The notes beneath the pieces were generated by a model. That model saw nothing but the letters and a program-made list of their open reading frames with translations. It did not search any database and was not told the origin of the DNA. From Phymatolithon calcareum (lineage: Eukaryota > Rhodophyta > Florideophyceae > Hapalidiales): DNA of 64,000 bases. The stretch lies in assembly GCA_977006965.1 (NCBI GenBank), contig OZ345357.1, forward strand, positions 1,550,001-1,614,000, given 5' to 3'. The position numbers and the translations under genes were made by a program. Positions within the stretch are counted from its first letter, which is position 1. Each line of letters begins with the position of its first letter. This document shows, in pieces, positions 1 to 11,217 of the stretch.

Positions 1-156
1 TCTTGTGCGTAAATCTCTGATGAGTATCCGGCATTTGGCGGCACGGGAAGGACAATCTCAACCTCGTCGCACGTGGTAAAGTCGCACTGCCTTTGCGCGT
101 CTCCCCAATCTGTCACTTTTGCATAAGTCGAGACAGAGATCCGAAATCGTGTCACT

Positions 157-2217
157 ATGATCGTACGAAGCATGACTCCCTCCTTTGTCTCTGCCGCATC
201 GGTAAGGATCGACACCCAGAATACTGCCTTCCTGCAAAGAAGGCCAGCATCCGCAAGTCTTCCCAAGAAGGTGCGAAATGCAGTTCTTTTTACGAGGAAA
301 TATCGGCCCGTAACATGCTCTGTCGCGCAACCAGCAGATAATAGTGTTTCCCAACCAGCAAGCCTCCAATCGTCCGAAGCAACCTCCCAATTCAATGCTT
401 TCCGCGATATTCTAGCAGGTATCGGTGAGCTTGCACGTCCATTGTGGGGCGGGGACCGCAAGTTAATCGCTTGGATGTGGACGGGCACATCGTTGCTCTT
501 TGCTTTTTCAACAACTCTGTACGCCGCCGCGCTTAGTCTTCTACAAAGGACGTTCTGGAATGCTTTAAACACGCGTGATGCTGTCAAGTTTCAGAAATTA
601 CTCGTGCTCTATGCCATCGCCGTCATCGTGGGTCCGATAATCCTATCCGTTTTTGAATGGGTTAAGGTAAGATTGGCACTGATGTGGCGCAAAGCTCTTA
701 CTGAGCAGTTTCTTAGTCAGTATTTGAACAACAGCAATCATTACCGACTGGGATTGCGTGGACAGGCGGTTGATAATCCGGACCAGCGTATTGCTGAGGA
801 CATCAGACAGTTCACCGCACGTGCTGTCAGGTTTTTCTGCGTGCTCGTAGTCGGAGCGATGGATTTAGCTGTTTTTTCTGTCATTCTCTACAAAGTGCAT
901 GCACCGCTTCTAGGTACTGTCATTCTTTACTCTCTTGTAGGGACAGGTGCAATCGCTTTATGTGGACGTCGACTTGTTCCGCTCAACAGGTTACAGCTTT
1001 CACGCGAAGCAGACTTTCGATACAGTCTCGTGCGAATCCGTGAATCATCTGAAAGCATTGCGTTCTACAACGGAGAGAAGTCGGAAGGGCTACAACTGCA
1101 GCTACGTTTCGATGCTTTGTTCCGCAACGGATTGAGACTATTCGGATTGACTCGTAATGTGAATTTCGTCTCGGATTCGTATCGGTATTGGGCGCAAGTC
1201 ATCCCGATCAGTGTTGTGGCACCGGCATATTTCCGGGGAGATATGCCACTGGGTAACATTTCGCAAATGTTCTTCTCTTTCAATCACGTTCTCGCTTCGA
1301 TGGGACTCATCGTGACAGAATTTGCAGCACTTGCTGAGTTCAGCGCTGGTGTTCGTCGATTGCGCCAGCTGTCCCGCAAAATGCGTGAGGAGGAGCATCT
1401 TTTGGATCGACACGATTCAAAAGTTCTGCGCTCGTACAATGGCGAGAACGAATTGGAAATGCGACTTGAAAACGTCTCGTTGCAAACTCCGAGCGATCCC
1501 CCGCGACAGCTCGTGCGCAATCTGAGCATGCACGTAAGCAAGGGGCAGAATGTGCTGATTGTGGGAAGTTCAGGGGTCGGCAAGGTAAGTTGAATCACGG
1601 CATGTAGAAATTACAGCCTCTTGTTGCGTTGCTGACAGGGGTTTATATTTTTTCTGCGCTTTGTTTTGAAGTCTTCATTACTTCGGGCGTTAGCGGGGTT
1701 GTGGGATGATGGAAGCGGAAGCGTACATCTTCCTCGACGTGAAGAAACTTTATTTTTACCGCAGAAACCTTTCATTTCGCTTGGCACACTTCGGCAGAAC
1801 GTGACCTATCCGAACTTTGAGGCGGATGTGGATGATGCGGAAATCGAACGTGTTCTTGCAGTTGTAAACCTGGAGGATATCTCAGCACGTATGGGCGGGC
1901 TTGATGTGCGTGGCGAGCAGCTGGCAAAGAGAATGAGCCTCGGAGAACAACAGAGATTGGCGTTCGCAAGAGTGGTATTCTCGAAACCCAAGTTTTTGGT
2001 TGGGGATGAGTTCACCAGTGCTTTGGACTTGGACAACGAAAAGTTGCTTTACAGTTTGCTGAAGGAGATGCAAATTACCTGCGTCAGTGTGGGGAATCGA
2101 CCGGGGCTGATCCAGTTCCATGATGTGGTCCTTTATCTGCAGGACCAGGGCCAGTGGATGTTGGAAACACCTGCACAGACGGCGAGGCGGTTGAGTTTGC
2201 AACTGAACTCTGTGTAA
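157..2217 (+). CDS. Plastid-type ABC half-transporter, subfamily D (ABCD2/YddA-like), two exons
   Basis: Exons 157-1584 and 1672-2217 join across an 87-nt GTAAG...AG intron that splits the Walker A motif; the product is 657 aa. Residues 1-60 are basic and Ser/Ala-rich with Phe near the start (MTPSFVSA), like a red-algal plastid presequence. An ABC_membrane_2-type domain follows (helices near 104-130 and in the next 200 residues; the EADFRYSLVRIRESSESIAFYNGE stretch is typical of the family). The ATPase has Walker A GSSGVGKSS (about 470-478), Q-loop Gln507, signature SLGEQQR (the LSLGEQQR form usual for this branch) and Walker B FLVGDE (Asp588-Glu589). The H-loop reads SVGNRPGL, so the usual His is Asn618. 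Relatives work as homodimers; plastid ABCD2 substrates are not settled. Family call is firm, location inferred. Confidence 0.9.
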
Positions 2218-2522
2218 AGTATTGACATTCGTTCGGCATGCTTCCTTTGCGTGAAGAGGGACTGTGCGACTTGGAGACGTGTGCACAAACCGCAATTGAA
2301 CTCGACTTTACATTTGTGTTGATGTTTTAGTTGACTGGATTGCTAATAGAGGAAATATATATGTTCCTCCCTTGCTGGTTCAGAGGGTCTTCTCGGAAGT
2401 GAAGAATGCAAAATGATGAAGGTGACACGGACGTAAAGGAGAAAAAGAGGTGCGTGTGGAAAATTGAAAATAATTCAATATTCAGTTCCAAAAAATTGCT
2501 GAGATGGAAGTTGTGCTCTTTT
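2218..2522. other. Convergent 3' spacer
   Basis: AT-rich sequence between the stop of the ABC transporter and the convergent stop of the G-patch gene. It presumably holds both 3' UTRs. I see no further ORF or repeat. Confidence 0.5.
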
Positions 2523-3227
2523 TCACGAGTCTGAATCAGAGTGTGAGGACAAGGAAGAAATGGCCGATAATATGGAATCTTCGTCCGACAAACCACTTCC
2601 TTCCTCGTCAGCATCAAGCTCATCTCTATGAGCCGCGCTATCCATCAACCACTCCTCAACACCGCCTCCACCACCCGTTCGCACACAGGCAGCACCTCCG
2701 CCGGGCTTCGCTCGGTTCGGATTGGCGCCGCACTTCTTCTCGTGCTTATGCAGCGCCTTGAGGCTGGCCACAATATGAGACTGATCGTAGCGACAGCGCG
2801 GGCGCAGCGGGTCAAACACAGCCATTGTGGCCGCACGCGACACGAAATCCGAGTCGTTGGGGCCGTGCGGCGACGCCGGACTGGACGGAAGCATGGGACC
2901 GAACGGCGGGTCCGCGGCACCGGCAATGACAATGGGACGCGCACCGAGACCGGCGCGACCCTGGCGCACGACGATCGGAATCGGCACAGCGGCGGCGGCG
3001 GAGTCGGGGGTGCCGGACAGTTCTGCCGCAGACGGACGGGAACCTAGCGGCTCGCCGGCTGTCCAGCCGAAGCGTGACATGAGGTCGAAGCCGAAACCAG
3101 AGTTTATTGTGTGGGCCTCGAAATTCAACACGCGTTGCGTCAGAAGGTCGGCGGATGGACGCTCGCCATGACTGCGCGATGAACGGCGAGACTTGTTGCG
3201 ACGTTTGTGCGACGAACCGCCGCCCAT
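2523..3227 (-). CDS. G-patch domain protein
   Basis: From the first in-frame ATG (3227) the product is 234 aa; the frame stays open to 3371 but only from a GTG, so a spliced or longer N-terminus is possible. The start is basic and Ser/Arg-rich (SSHKRRNKSRRSS). A G-patch core follows: GFGFDLMSRFGWTAGEPLGSR, then after a 30-residue low-complexity insert VVRQGRAGLGARP, i.e. the aromatic/GW...GLG pattern. The tail is acidic and Ser-rich (SDEDSILSAISSLSSHSDSDS). G-patch proteins bind RNA or activate DEAH helicases in splicing and ribosome biogenesis; the partner here cannot be told. It converges on the ABC transporter gene. The insert between the two halves of the G-patch is longer than usual. Confidence 0.65.
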   Translation of the reverse strand: MGGGSSHKRRNKSRRSSRSHGERPSADLLTQRVLNFEAHTINSGFGFDLMSRFGWTAGEPLGSRPSAAELSGTPDSAAAAVPIPIVVRQGRAGLGARPIVIAGAADPPFGPMLPSSPASPHGPNDSDFVSRAATMAVFDPLRPRCRYDQSHIVASLKALHKHEKKCGANPNRAKPGGGAACVRTGGGGGVEEWLMDSAAHRDELDADEEGSGLSDEDSILSAISSLSSHSDSDS

Positions 3228-3742
3228 GCAGGGCGGAGGAGCCCCCTGGTTGTGGGGCGGCGACGCGGCGCGGGCTGACGGAAGGTGGCTGAGTTGGCGC
3301 GGAGTGACCGGGGTTGGGCGCAGGGACGCGGCTGAGTGGATGTGAGGGGAGTGATGAGGAGTGCGGGGCACGAGATTCGGGCAGGAGGAGATGAGAAGAA
3401 GAGGAGCGCAGAGGGGCGGGTTGGCGACGTGTGCGGACTGAGGCGATGCTACGCTGGCTGGACAAGTCCACGTCGCATTGTGGCGTGGACAGCAACGGAA
3501 ATTCGGATGCGGATACCAGCAAGTGGGAATTCATTGGCCGTGTGGCGCAATGTTTCAAAGGGATTCGCCGGTTGAGAGGACAATTATGATACAGGAACGT
3601 GGTTGCAATTGTTGAGATTGTTATTCGGGTGTGAAACTGTTTGACTGAATGTTCTACAGCAGTATATTTTTCAGTTAAAAATCGACGCTCGGCTTTGTAC
3701 AAGTCTCTGAATTGCGCGGAGGTCCTACATCCATTCGGCAAG

Positions 3743-3849
3743 CGACTTGTTCACTACTGTACTGTAGCAGTCATTTACCCAATTTACTCGTGCATTTAAA
3801 TGGGTAAATTACTGCTACTATACAGTATACTGTAGTATTGAACAAGTCG
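3743..3849. repeat. 107-bp fold-back (MITE-like hairpin)
   Basis: The left arm starts CGACTTGTTCA and runs through TAGCAGTCATTTACCCA; the right arm is its near reverse complement (TGGGTAAATTACTGCTA ... TGAACAAGTCG). The arms are about 40-48 nt around a short AT-rich loop. No clear target duplication is visible. It could be a short non-autonomous element or a hairpin RNA. Confidence 0.6.
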
Positions 3850-5515
3850 GGCCATGCATTTCCGCAGTGGCGTTGAAAATGGCATGCCGTAAACTGTACT
3901 GTACAAAGGACTGGATACAGTGCGTACTGTGTCATATGATACAGTGCGCACTGTATGAAGTCAGAGTTGACAGTGAGATTCGCCTCATTGTGCAAACGGT
4001 ATGCATATGTACCGAAAAGAGTTTTGCTCATTCAAACGATGCGCTAAGAAGGGACAGTAATATCTACATTATCTACAGTACCTGTAGAGCATGATTTGTT
4101 CTAGAAAAAGGACAAGAATTGTGGGCACAAGATAATGTAGAGGAAAATTTTGTGAAATTCGATACTGTGCCTGTTGCGCAGCCACGATTTTGAAAATGGT
4201 AAGCGAGGGGTTCATTTGGCGTTTACCCAACGTGTGGCCAGCACCGGGCGGACTGTACTGTATTCAATCTGTCATGGGGGCTTGCACTGTATAAGACTTC
4301 TTTGTCTCGTTTCCCAACGATTGTTGCCAAACTCATTCCCAGATACTGAACCACAGGGGCTACAGTACACAAGAAAGCAGTGGTACAGACGTCCCGGGCG
4401 ACTGTGTAATACATGATTATCGAGGATTTCAAGAGGCGGATGCCGAGACAAAAGGAAGAAATAATTGTCCGTTGAGCATATGCTCCTCCTGCGGCGCATC
4501 TTTAAGGGTTTCTCCCTGCTCTTCGTTGACCTCAGAACGACCTCAACGAGACGCCCATCAGCGACTAAATGGCACGACATCTGCGACAGAGTTTTGCATT
4601 TTGCAGCACCTGATGCACTTGAACATCGTGCTGCATCGCAGCTTTCCCTTCTCCAATCGCCTCTCAAGCTAAAGTGAATTCAAATTTTCGACTGGAGAAT
4701 GACATCATTCTACGACCAATATGTACATACTCAGATGTACAGCTGAGATGCGAGAGGTTCGCATGTTCTGCTTCACCTTCCACGTCGTGCCAACTCATTG
4801 GACAGGACATGCATCTGATTTGTTTGTGCCGTTGAATAAGTATGACAACCTACGGCGGGACAGGTGAATGTGGATGCACGGCACACCGAGGTCGCGCAAG
4901 AACGAGAATAAGTGGTCGCAGTGTGCAATAAGCGCTTACCATTTTCATAAATTGGCACCTACTTGCGCATCCTCCACGCCTCTTTCAGAAACCTGCACCT
5001 CCGCTCCCCGTTCGAATCTCAGATCTCTCATAAGCAGAACACCCATCTCCTGTTCATCAGATGTGCATCTTCGCTCCATGTTTCGCCCTCTTCTTCCCCT
5101 CTGTCCCATCGCATACATAGTGTTCGCCCGACATTCATTCCTCCCCGAAGCAACCTGCCTACTGCACGGTAGAGAAAAAGACAGGGACTAAAATAGTATT
5201 CACAGTTTAGACCACAGAGTGCGCGCGCCATATGACGGCATTGTCGCTCTCATGGGTATTCTTGATTGCAGTACATTACTTTGAATACAAAGAGCAAACA
5301 CAAACATAAACAGAACGTGATGCATCCACTACAACACTACTAATAACACAATATCCGTGCACGATAAACTTCAAAACTGGTAGAAAGTTATCCATCCATC
5401 AACCTTATCGTACATCTCAATCTCTCAGCTGTGCCACATGGGCAGCATAACTACAAAATAGGATAAACCGCATCCTCCTCAAAAAAAACAGTCCATCCTT
5501 CCTTACGCCATCCCG
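3850..5515. other. Intergenic, no supported gene
   Basis: Short ORFs on both strands look like chance. The motif TACTGTA/ACTGTAC recurs (for example near 3896, 3935 and 4255). The stretch before 5515 probably includes the 3' UTR of the RING gene. Confidence 0.4.
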
Positions 5516-6412
5516 TCACGACGCTTCCTCCACCTCAACAACCGCCTCATCCCTCCCCGCCGCGCCATTCTCCGCAGCAGCCGCCGCCTCCGCCGCTGCC
5601 GCCGCCTTAGCGGCCGCAATGCCAGCCCGACTCTTCTTCTTCACCTTCTTCTTCCTCCTCGCCGGCTGCTGCTGCACCGCCCTCTCTCCCGTCACCGTCG
5701 CGCAATCCGTCCGCCCCTCCTCCGCCCGCGGCGCACGCGTCTGTCTTGTCGGTCTTGCCATTCTCCTTCCAGACGCCACATATCCGTTCTGTCCAAACGG
5801 TCTATTCCCAACCGTTCTACTACTCGACCCTCCTCCTCCTCCTCCTCTCGGCCGCCAATCAACATCCCATCTTCGCTCCTCCCTCTCATACCGTTTCTCC
5901 TCCTGTTCCCAAACCATCTGTTCGAAAGCGTCCTCAACTCTCTCGTCGACAAAATACGGCACCGTCGCCGCCCCACGCTCCGCCCTAGCCGCCGTCGCGC
6001 CCGTCGCACTCAGTCGCTCGTCGGCCATGGCGGCCGCCAGCGCCGCGTCGGCCGGCGGCGGCGCCCATAAAGGTCCTGGTGCAATGGCTCGGGCGTCCAC
6101 CCATTGCGCGCGTCGTAATAACGCCACGCTCTCCGCGGTCGGCGCGGGGAGAATGTCGCCGTTCAGGGCGCGACGCACAAGCAGGGCTGAGAAGGGCGCG
6201 CGACAGAGGGCGCAGATGGGACGCACACAGGCTGCGGTTACGATGCAGCCGGCGCAGAAGGTGTGCCCGCAGGAGGGCACTGTGGCACGGTCTGACGCGG
6301 AGGGAACGTCGCGGCAGATGCTGCACGGGTGGTCCGCATCTGACGGGGGGACGGCGGGGGAGGAGGCACTGATGGGGTGGGAGAGGGACGAGGGTGGGGA
6401 TGGGGAATCCAT
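5516..6412 (-). CDS. RING-finger protein, probable E3 ubiquitin ligase
   Basis: The first ATG at 6412 gives 298 aa without introns. A RING-HC finger lies near the N-terminus: CSIC (about residues 30-33), PSCGHTFCAGC, then CALCRAPF, giving the C3HC4 ligand order. After it come an Ala-rich region, a charged segment (EQEEKRYEREERRWDVDW) that may be helical, a Gly run, a Lys/Arg-rich stretch (ARRKKKVKKKSR, possible nuclear signal) and an Ala/Glu-rich tail. RING-HC proteins recruit E2 enzymes; no substrate-binding domain is recognisable. The gene is GC-rich relative to the flanks, and a long open frame on the opposite strand is explained by this bias. Confidence 0.8.
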   Translation of the reverse strand: MDSPSPPSSLSHPISASSPAVPPSDADHPCSICRDVPSASDRATVPSCGHTFCAGCIVTAACVRPICALCRAPFSALLVRRALNGDILPAPTAESVALLRRAQWVDARAIAPGPLWAPPPADAALAAAMADERLSATGATAARAERGAATVPYFVDERVEDAFEQMVWEQEEKRYEREERRWDVDWRPRGGGGGGSSSRTVGNRPFGQNGYVASGRRMARPTRQTRAPRAEEGRTDCATVTGERAVQQQPARRKKKVKKKSRAGIAAAKAAAAAEAAAAAENGAAGRDEAVVEVEEAS

Positions 6413-8937
6413 TGACAAGTTGGGCGCTAGGCGCCTGCCTTGCCAAGGCGAGGTACGACAGGCGAGGTGCAGTAGGGAGCTTTAGTATGAATTAACGGTG
6501 CAGCGCACATATGTGGTATGATATCTATGGTAAGTGGTTGCAACTGATTTCGTGCGCTGGATTGCATGCAGGGCTTATCATACAGTGCATGCATGGCCAC
6601 GTCTTCTCTCCGGGGAACGAGATACTGGAGATTCGAGTGGCAGTGAAACACTGTTGATACTATACCTGGGGATTCGGAAGGAGGATTTTTACTCTGATGC
6701 GGAGTTTTGAGCAGAAAGCGGCATGAGGCTCACTGGCTGGCTATGTTGAGTTTGTCCGTTTGTTCTTTGTGCTTCTTTTGCACTCGTACACGTCTGTTTT
6801 TTTCACAGGCATTGTGCCGTGGATTGGGTATAAAGGGGAGGGACTAACTGCCGTCGCTAGCTCTGATTCCGATATTCACGTTACGGACGAACATATATCC
6901 TTAATGTATTCTCCTGGCACATTCGTGGAGTCCATATCCAATCCACAGATGAAAAATCATCACATACTTTGCTTTGTTCCGATAAACACCCCTGCATGGT
7001 TTTTTCTGACTGCAATTCCATCTCGAGATACGCTCGCACCATTGAGATTTGCTCGAATACTACTGCCACGCTAATTTCGCATAGGGCACACACTCCTGAC
7101 GAGAAACAGCGAAATGATCTGTCGTCGTTCTGCCGCAGAAATAATGTGCCCGCACATGTGCGTGCGTCCAATACCAAAGCCCCATAGTCTGTGAACCAAC
7201 GAGGAGTTGTCAGTATTGCGAACAGGTAGGCAACCGACGCCGCAACTGCCCACAAATATGTGCGGTACAACGAGTCCATCTTGCTGTCATGCACGCTCAT
7301 ACTGCACACACACGATTGTTGCGTTGCTGTACGAGTGGTTTCTACTGAGATATTGCTCTCGCCGTTGCATGAAAAATTTCCAGGAGAATGCTTGGCGAGG
7401 CATGTATGGTATGCAGACTTCTCTGGTAGCCCACTTGCTGCTGCCAAGACACACAAAGTGCAAGAACACGCATTTCGTTGTGCACGTCTGCCTCAGTCCA
7501 GTACAGAACAGGAGAGCCAGTCTTGATATTCGTTCTGACAAACTATGCGATGACCAAAGTTGTCACGTAAGAGTAGGCATGTAGTCCTTTGAATGCGGTT
7601 GGAAGCAGAGCACCAACTACCAACTTGGCTTTGTCGCGTCGTTTTTGAAAACGTGATGCCCTGGACGACAACCTTAATTAAAGCTTCGTCCAGGTCCCTT
7701 GTGTTCCACCTCATCGCAGTGCTGGAATATGTGCAACGCTGCATTTCCAAGTAGATCGCCTTTAAGATATACATCGTCTACACTTCACCCTCAAGCAATC
7801 ACAAACTGCTTGCTGCTTATCGAAATCTCCAGCACATGTACAATGATCTGCGTGGCAACTCGGAACGCAGTATTTCCAGGCCAGAGAAATTGCCATTTTC
7901 GTCCAGAACCCACTACCTCATGCGAGCAGTCATCCCAACCTTTGTCCTCTGCAGTGTCTCACACCACCCCAGTTGGAGGTACCCATACGCACACACATCA
8001 CGTATCTGCTATCCGCTGACTTTACCTTGTTCTCAATGAGCCGTACCAATAGTGCCATCAGACTCTCACACTTCTCGTTGTACGTCATTCGAACAAAAGG
8101 TTGCTTCTCGCCTCATCTGTTCGCTATTCAACATCCCACCTCCGCGGCGTAGGTGAAACCGTCGTCTTTGCGCCTACCGTGCCCACCTATCCCAGTGCGC
8201 CGTTGCGCATCCGTCCGTTCGCACAGTCGCGCATCTCCCACGACTTCCCCTCGCCGGCCGTCCTGCATCCGCGCCACTGCGCTGTATTTTCCCGCCGATG
8301 CTACTCCAACTCTGTGCAGAGGCATCCCACATCATACTGACGCCACTCTCCAGTATTTTGTTCGTGTTATGGACACCGCTCGCTCGCTCTCGTTGCGCAT
8401 GTGCCGCCTCCATATCTGTGACTCTACCCCGCGCACAGAACGTCTCCCGGCTTTGTTCCGCGTTCGCCCTGCTGTGACCATTGTCGTGCGTGCATCGTTT
8501 TGGCAAAGTATCTCGCTTCACAGTCACTCGTCCTTGCCGGCCAAAGACTCCCTGCTTCCACTCCGCTTCGCAACTCAGGGACGCTTCTTTCCCCGTTACA
8601 ATGAGGCCTTGTTCCATTGCTTCCCGTGGGCTGTCCTAATCATTGCCACGTCTTTCCCTTCACTCCCATAGACTCACCTCTGAATTTACTTCAGTGCTCT
8701 GATCATTTGTTTGTAGATTTCGTTCTCACCGAAATGCTGATTGAACACTGCAGTACATGTCTTTTTCATCTTGTCTCCCAGATTTTTGCAAGAGTATTGT
8801 AGACCAGAAAGCTGGAGAATGTTCCTTCTTCAAGTTGAATGCCCTCCTAAATATTAGGCTTTATCTAATGGGACCCCGTTATGGAAGCACACCGGTAGCA
8901 GCAACTGTGAAGCATACCACCATCCGCATCCTTGCGA
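6413..8937. other. Intergenic, one weak ORF only
   Basis: No recognisable gene, RNA or repeat. The only item separated out is the weak ORF at 6881-7279. The right end abuts the stop codon of the monooxygenase and should carry its 3' UTR. Confidence 0.4.
6881..7279 (-). CDS. Hypothetical protein, doubtful
   Basis: An open frame that could start at MDSLYRTYLWAV (ATG 7279) and would give 132 aa; the frame stays open upstream to 7456. It holds one hydrophobic stretch (YLWAVAASVAYLFAIL) that could be a membrane helix, then Cys-rich sequence without a known motif. No family is recognised and the frame may be fortuitous. Confidence 0.18.
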   Translation of the reverse strand: MDSLYRTYLWAVAASVAYLFAILTTPRWFTDYGALVLDARTCAGTLFLRQNDDRSFRCFSSGVCALCEISVAVVFEQISMVRAYLEMELQSEKTMQGCLSEQSKVCDDFSSVDWIWTPRMCQENTLRIYVRP

Positions 8938-10533
8938 CTAAGACACAGGTATCATGCCAACTGCGTTGACAAAGTAGTCAAGAATTTTCCTTTCCGTCGG
9001 CTCTGCCGTTACGAATCCCACATACATATCCGGACGCACGATGTAGAACGCATTCCCCACTCGTGGACCTTCTCCTTCTTTCTTGGACACCGAGCAATCA
9101 TAATAGCGCATTGGGCAGTTGATCTTTGCCGAAATCTTGTCCATCATTTCTTTCCGCGCAGCACCTCTCTTTTTCGTGAAGTCAAGTGCATAGAAGCCAG
9201 GTTCTTTGAACATGTCCAGACTCCATTCCATAAACTTCTCGTTCGCTATCACCGGAAATGCCGGAAAACAGTCCCCTGATTTCACACCACCATTCTGCGT
9301 ATCCTCCTTCATTGACAGCCTGCTCTGAGCGTACGAAATGTTCGTCTGTGAAATAAGCTTGAAGAAAAAGTTCCGTCCAGCTTGAAAGAAAAGCAAAATG
9401 GAAATGATAAACGGCATCAGGGTCAATCTTATAAACGAAGTCCACCCTCCTCCGCCTTGCACGAAATTAAAAACAGTATCAGTGGTGCGCAACAATTGCC
9501 TCGCAAACGCCTCGCGTTCATCGTTATAAGTGTCAATAATCGACTCTCGGGCTTTACCCTGCACATGGTACGCCAATTTCCATGCAAGGTTGTGGGCGTC
9601 TAGCAAGCCGGTATTCATACCCTGTCCTCCCGCTGGGGAATGCACATGTGCCGCATCGCCCACCAATAGCACGCGACCGGCGCGGAAGTTGTCTACTTTC
9701 CGATGATGCACGGAATAGGTAGTGAACCAGTTTGGTTCTTCCATCTTGCATTCTTGCCGCATAATCCTTGCTATGTCAGCACGAACTACAGAAAAGTCAG
9801 GATTTTCAAGCCAGCCCGGTTGCTCGTGCGCTTCACTGGGAACAACGCCAACAAAACGAAAGCGGCAGTCACTCCCCTCCATTGGAAACGCAAGCAGAAA
9901 ACCTTCCTCCGTGGAAAACACCGATCCGAAATCCCTGTTCAGCACGCTCTGCGTGACGTCTACATCGGACACGTAGAAAGTTGCGGCGTAAGTACCTCCA
10001 TGAAACGGCAGATTCAATGCGTGACGCACAGGGCTACGTGCACCATCACATGCAATCACCCAATCGGCCTCGATGATTTCATTCGTGCTGTTCGCCTTCT
10101 TGACGGAAACTCTGCAATGCGTGTCCATCACCTCCATTGATTCAAATGCTGTGCACCATTCGACATCAACACCATATTGATGCAGTGCCGACACTAGCAG
10201 CTCTTCGTTCTTGCTTTGCTCGAGGGTGAGCGGGGTGGCAAATGGTGACACTCCTTTCCCAATGTCGCTTAGGTCCACAGTCACTCGATGTTGTCCGTGC
10301 GTGAAAAGGTGCATACCGCGGAAGGGATGACCGTCTTCGAGTGCACGTTGCGCTAATCCGAGCTGGTCATAGACTTCCACAGATCTGCATTGTGTCACCA
10401 TTGCTCGCGATTCTCGCGTTGGGCCGGCCTTGGAGTCGACTATTCGGAAGGAAAGTCCGAACCGCGCGCATTGGCACGCCATCATCAGCCCTGAGGGCCC
10501 TGCGCCGACGATGAGTACCGGTATTTTCGACAT
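8938..10533 (-). CDS. FAD-dependent monooxygenase, PheA/TfdB (class A flavoprotein hydroxylase) family
   Basis: A single-exon ORF of 531 aa with ATG at 10533. The FAD-binding GAGPSGL (about residues 10-16) opens a Rossmann fold, with IVDSKAGPTRESRA as second-strand and ribose contact. Further down is the DG motif CDGARSPVR and the GD motif LVGDAAHVHSPAGGQGMNTGL, both diagnostic of class A flavin hydroxylases. A C-terminal thioredoxin-like extension is suggested by the ending (GPRVGNAFYIVRPDMYVGFV), as in phenol and polyketide hydroxylases. Such enzymes use NAD(P)H and O2 to hydroxylate aromatic rings; the substrate is unknown. A hydrophobic stretch (FIRLTLMPFIISILLFF) in the middle is unusual and may be a membrane anchor. 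Single genes of this type are often horizontally acquired; nothing here proves it. Confidence 0.88.
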   Translation of the reverse strand: MSKIPVLIVGAGPSGLMMACQCARFGLSFRIVDSKAGPTRESRAMVTQCRSVEVYDQLGLAQRALEDGHPFRGMHLFTHGQHRVTVDLSDIGKGVSPFATPLTLEQSKNEELLVSALHQYGVDVEWCTAFESMEVMDTHCRVSVKKANSTNEIIEADWVIACDGARSPVRHALNLPFHGGTYAATFYVSDVDVTQSVLNRDFGSVFSTEEGFLLAFPMEGSDCRFRFVGVVPSEAHEQPGWLENPDFSVVRADIARIMRQECKMEEPNWFTTYSVHHRKVDNFRAGRVLLVGDAAHVHSPAGGQGMNTGLLDAHNLAWKLAYHVQGKARESIIDTYNDEREAFARQLLRTTDTVFNFVQGGGGWTSFIRLTLMPFIISILLFFQAGRNFFFKLISQTNISYAQSRLSMKEDTQNGGVKSGDCFPAFPVIANEKFMEWSLDMFKEPGFYALDFTKKRGAARKEMMDKISAKINCPMRYYDCSVSKKEGEGPRVGNAFYIVRPDMYVGFVTAEPTERKILDYFVNAVGMIPVS

Positions 10534-10840
10534 GAGAGTGCAATTCGCAGGGAAGACGTCGATTTTTCAGGTTGGTTCTTTGGTCTGTGCTGCCTATTGT
10601 TGCTCGTTCCATTTTGGTACATTTATAGGTAACTGTACGGCCGACGACAGTTTTGCTTTTGAAAGCAGTGTGCTGATTACCTGTGGAGTCGGGGCATGGC
10701 ACGGATGTGCGCGAGATTCCGCGAGAGCGGATGAACGGCCAATCGCCACAAGTGGTGTTCCGACATTAACAATTCACAACATGTTTGAGGACCTGAGTGG
10801 AAGCGCGGCCTACGAGCCGTGGTCGGGAAGGACTGGGGGA

Positions 10841-10900
10841 GCACGGCAGCATTTTGGCCCAAATAAACCAAATAATTTTTGGGCCAAAATGCTGCCGTGC
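10841..10900. repeat. Perfect 21-bp inverted repeat (hairpin)
   Basis: The arms read GCACGGCAGCATTTTGGCCC(A) and its exact reverse complement, separated by an 18-nt AT-rich loop. It lies 300 bp upstream of the monooxygenase start. It may be a small fold-back element or a transcribed hairpin. Confidence 0.7.
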
Positions 10901-11217
10901 TTCCGAATAAATTTTACGGCAGGCGCAGTTGTCAACGTGGCTCAAGCAACCAATAATCATGCTGCGCATGGCATTGTGCAATATATGTGAAATGCTTACT
11001 GCATCAACAACAGGAGAGTACATCCCGAAACAGTCGAGTGACCGATTAGGTCTGATTAGGTTTTCCTACGCCCGCGGAATCTGCTACATCTTACTCACGA
11101 AGGTTGGCAGCAATGGCTGCAAGATGAATAAAGGAACGCACAAAAAACGAGTGAAAACTTCCGGCTGAGAGATCATAGCGTGAAGATCAAATTTAGATCT
11201 TGTTCCTCTGTATGGCG

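Noticed and set aside
2812-3741. 309-codon minus-strand ORF overlapping the G-patch gene
   Set aside because: Ser/Arg-rich GC-driven frame; the overlapping frame carries the recognisable G-patch motif.
5619-6485. 288-codon plus-strand ORF
   Set aside because: It is the antisense shadow of the RING-finger gene, kept open by high GC; no motif in its translation.
8153-8671. 172-codon plus-strand ORF
   Set aside because: Biased composition without a motif; an equally long frame exists on the other strand, so neither is supported.
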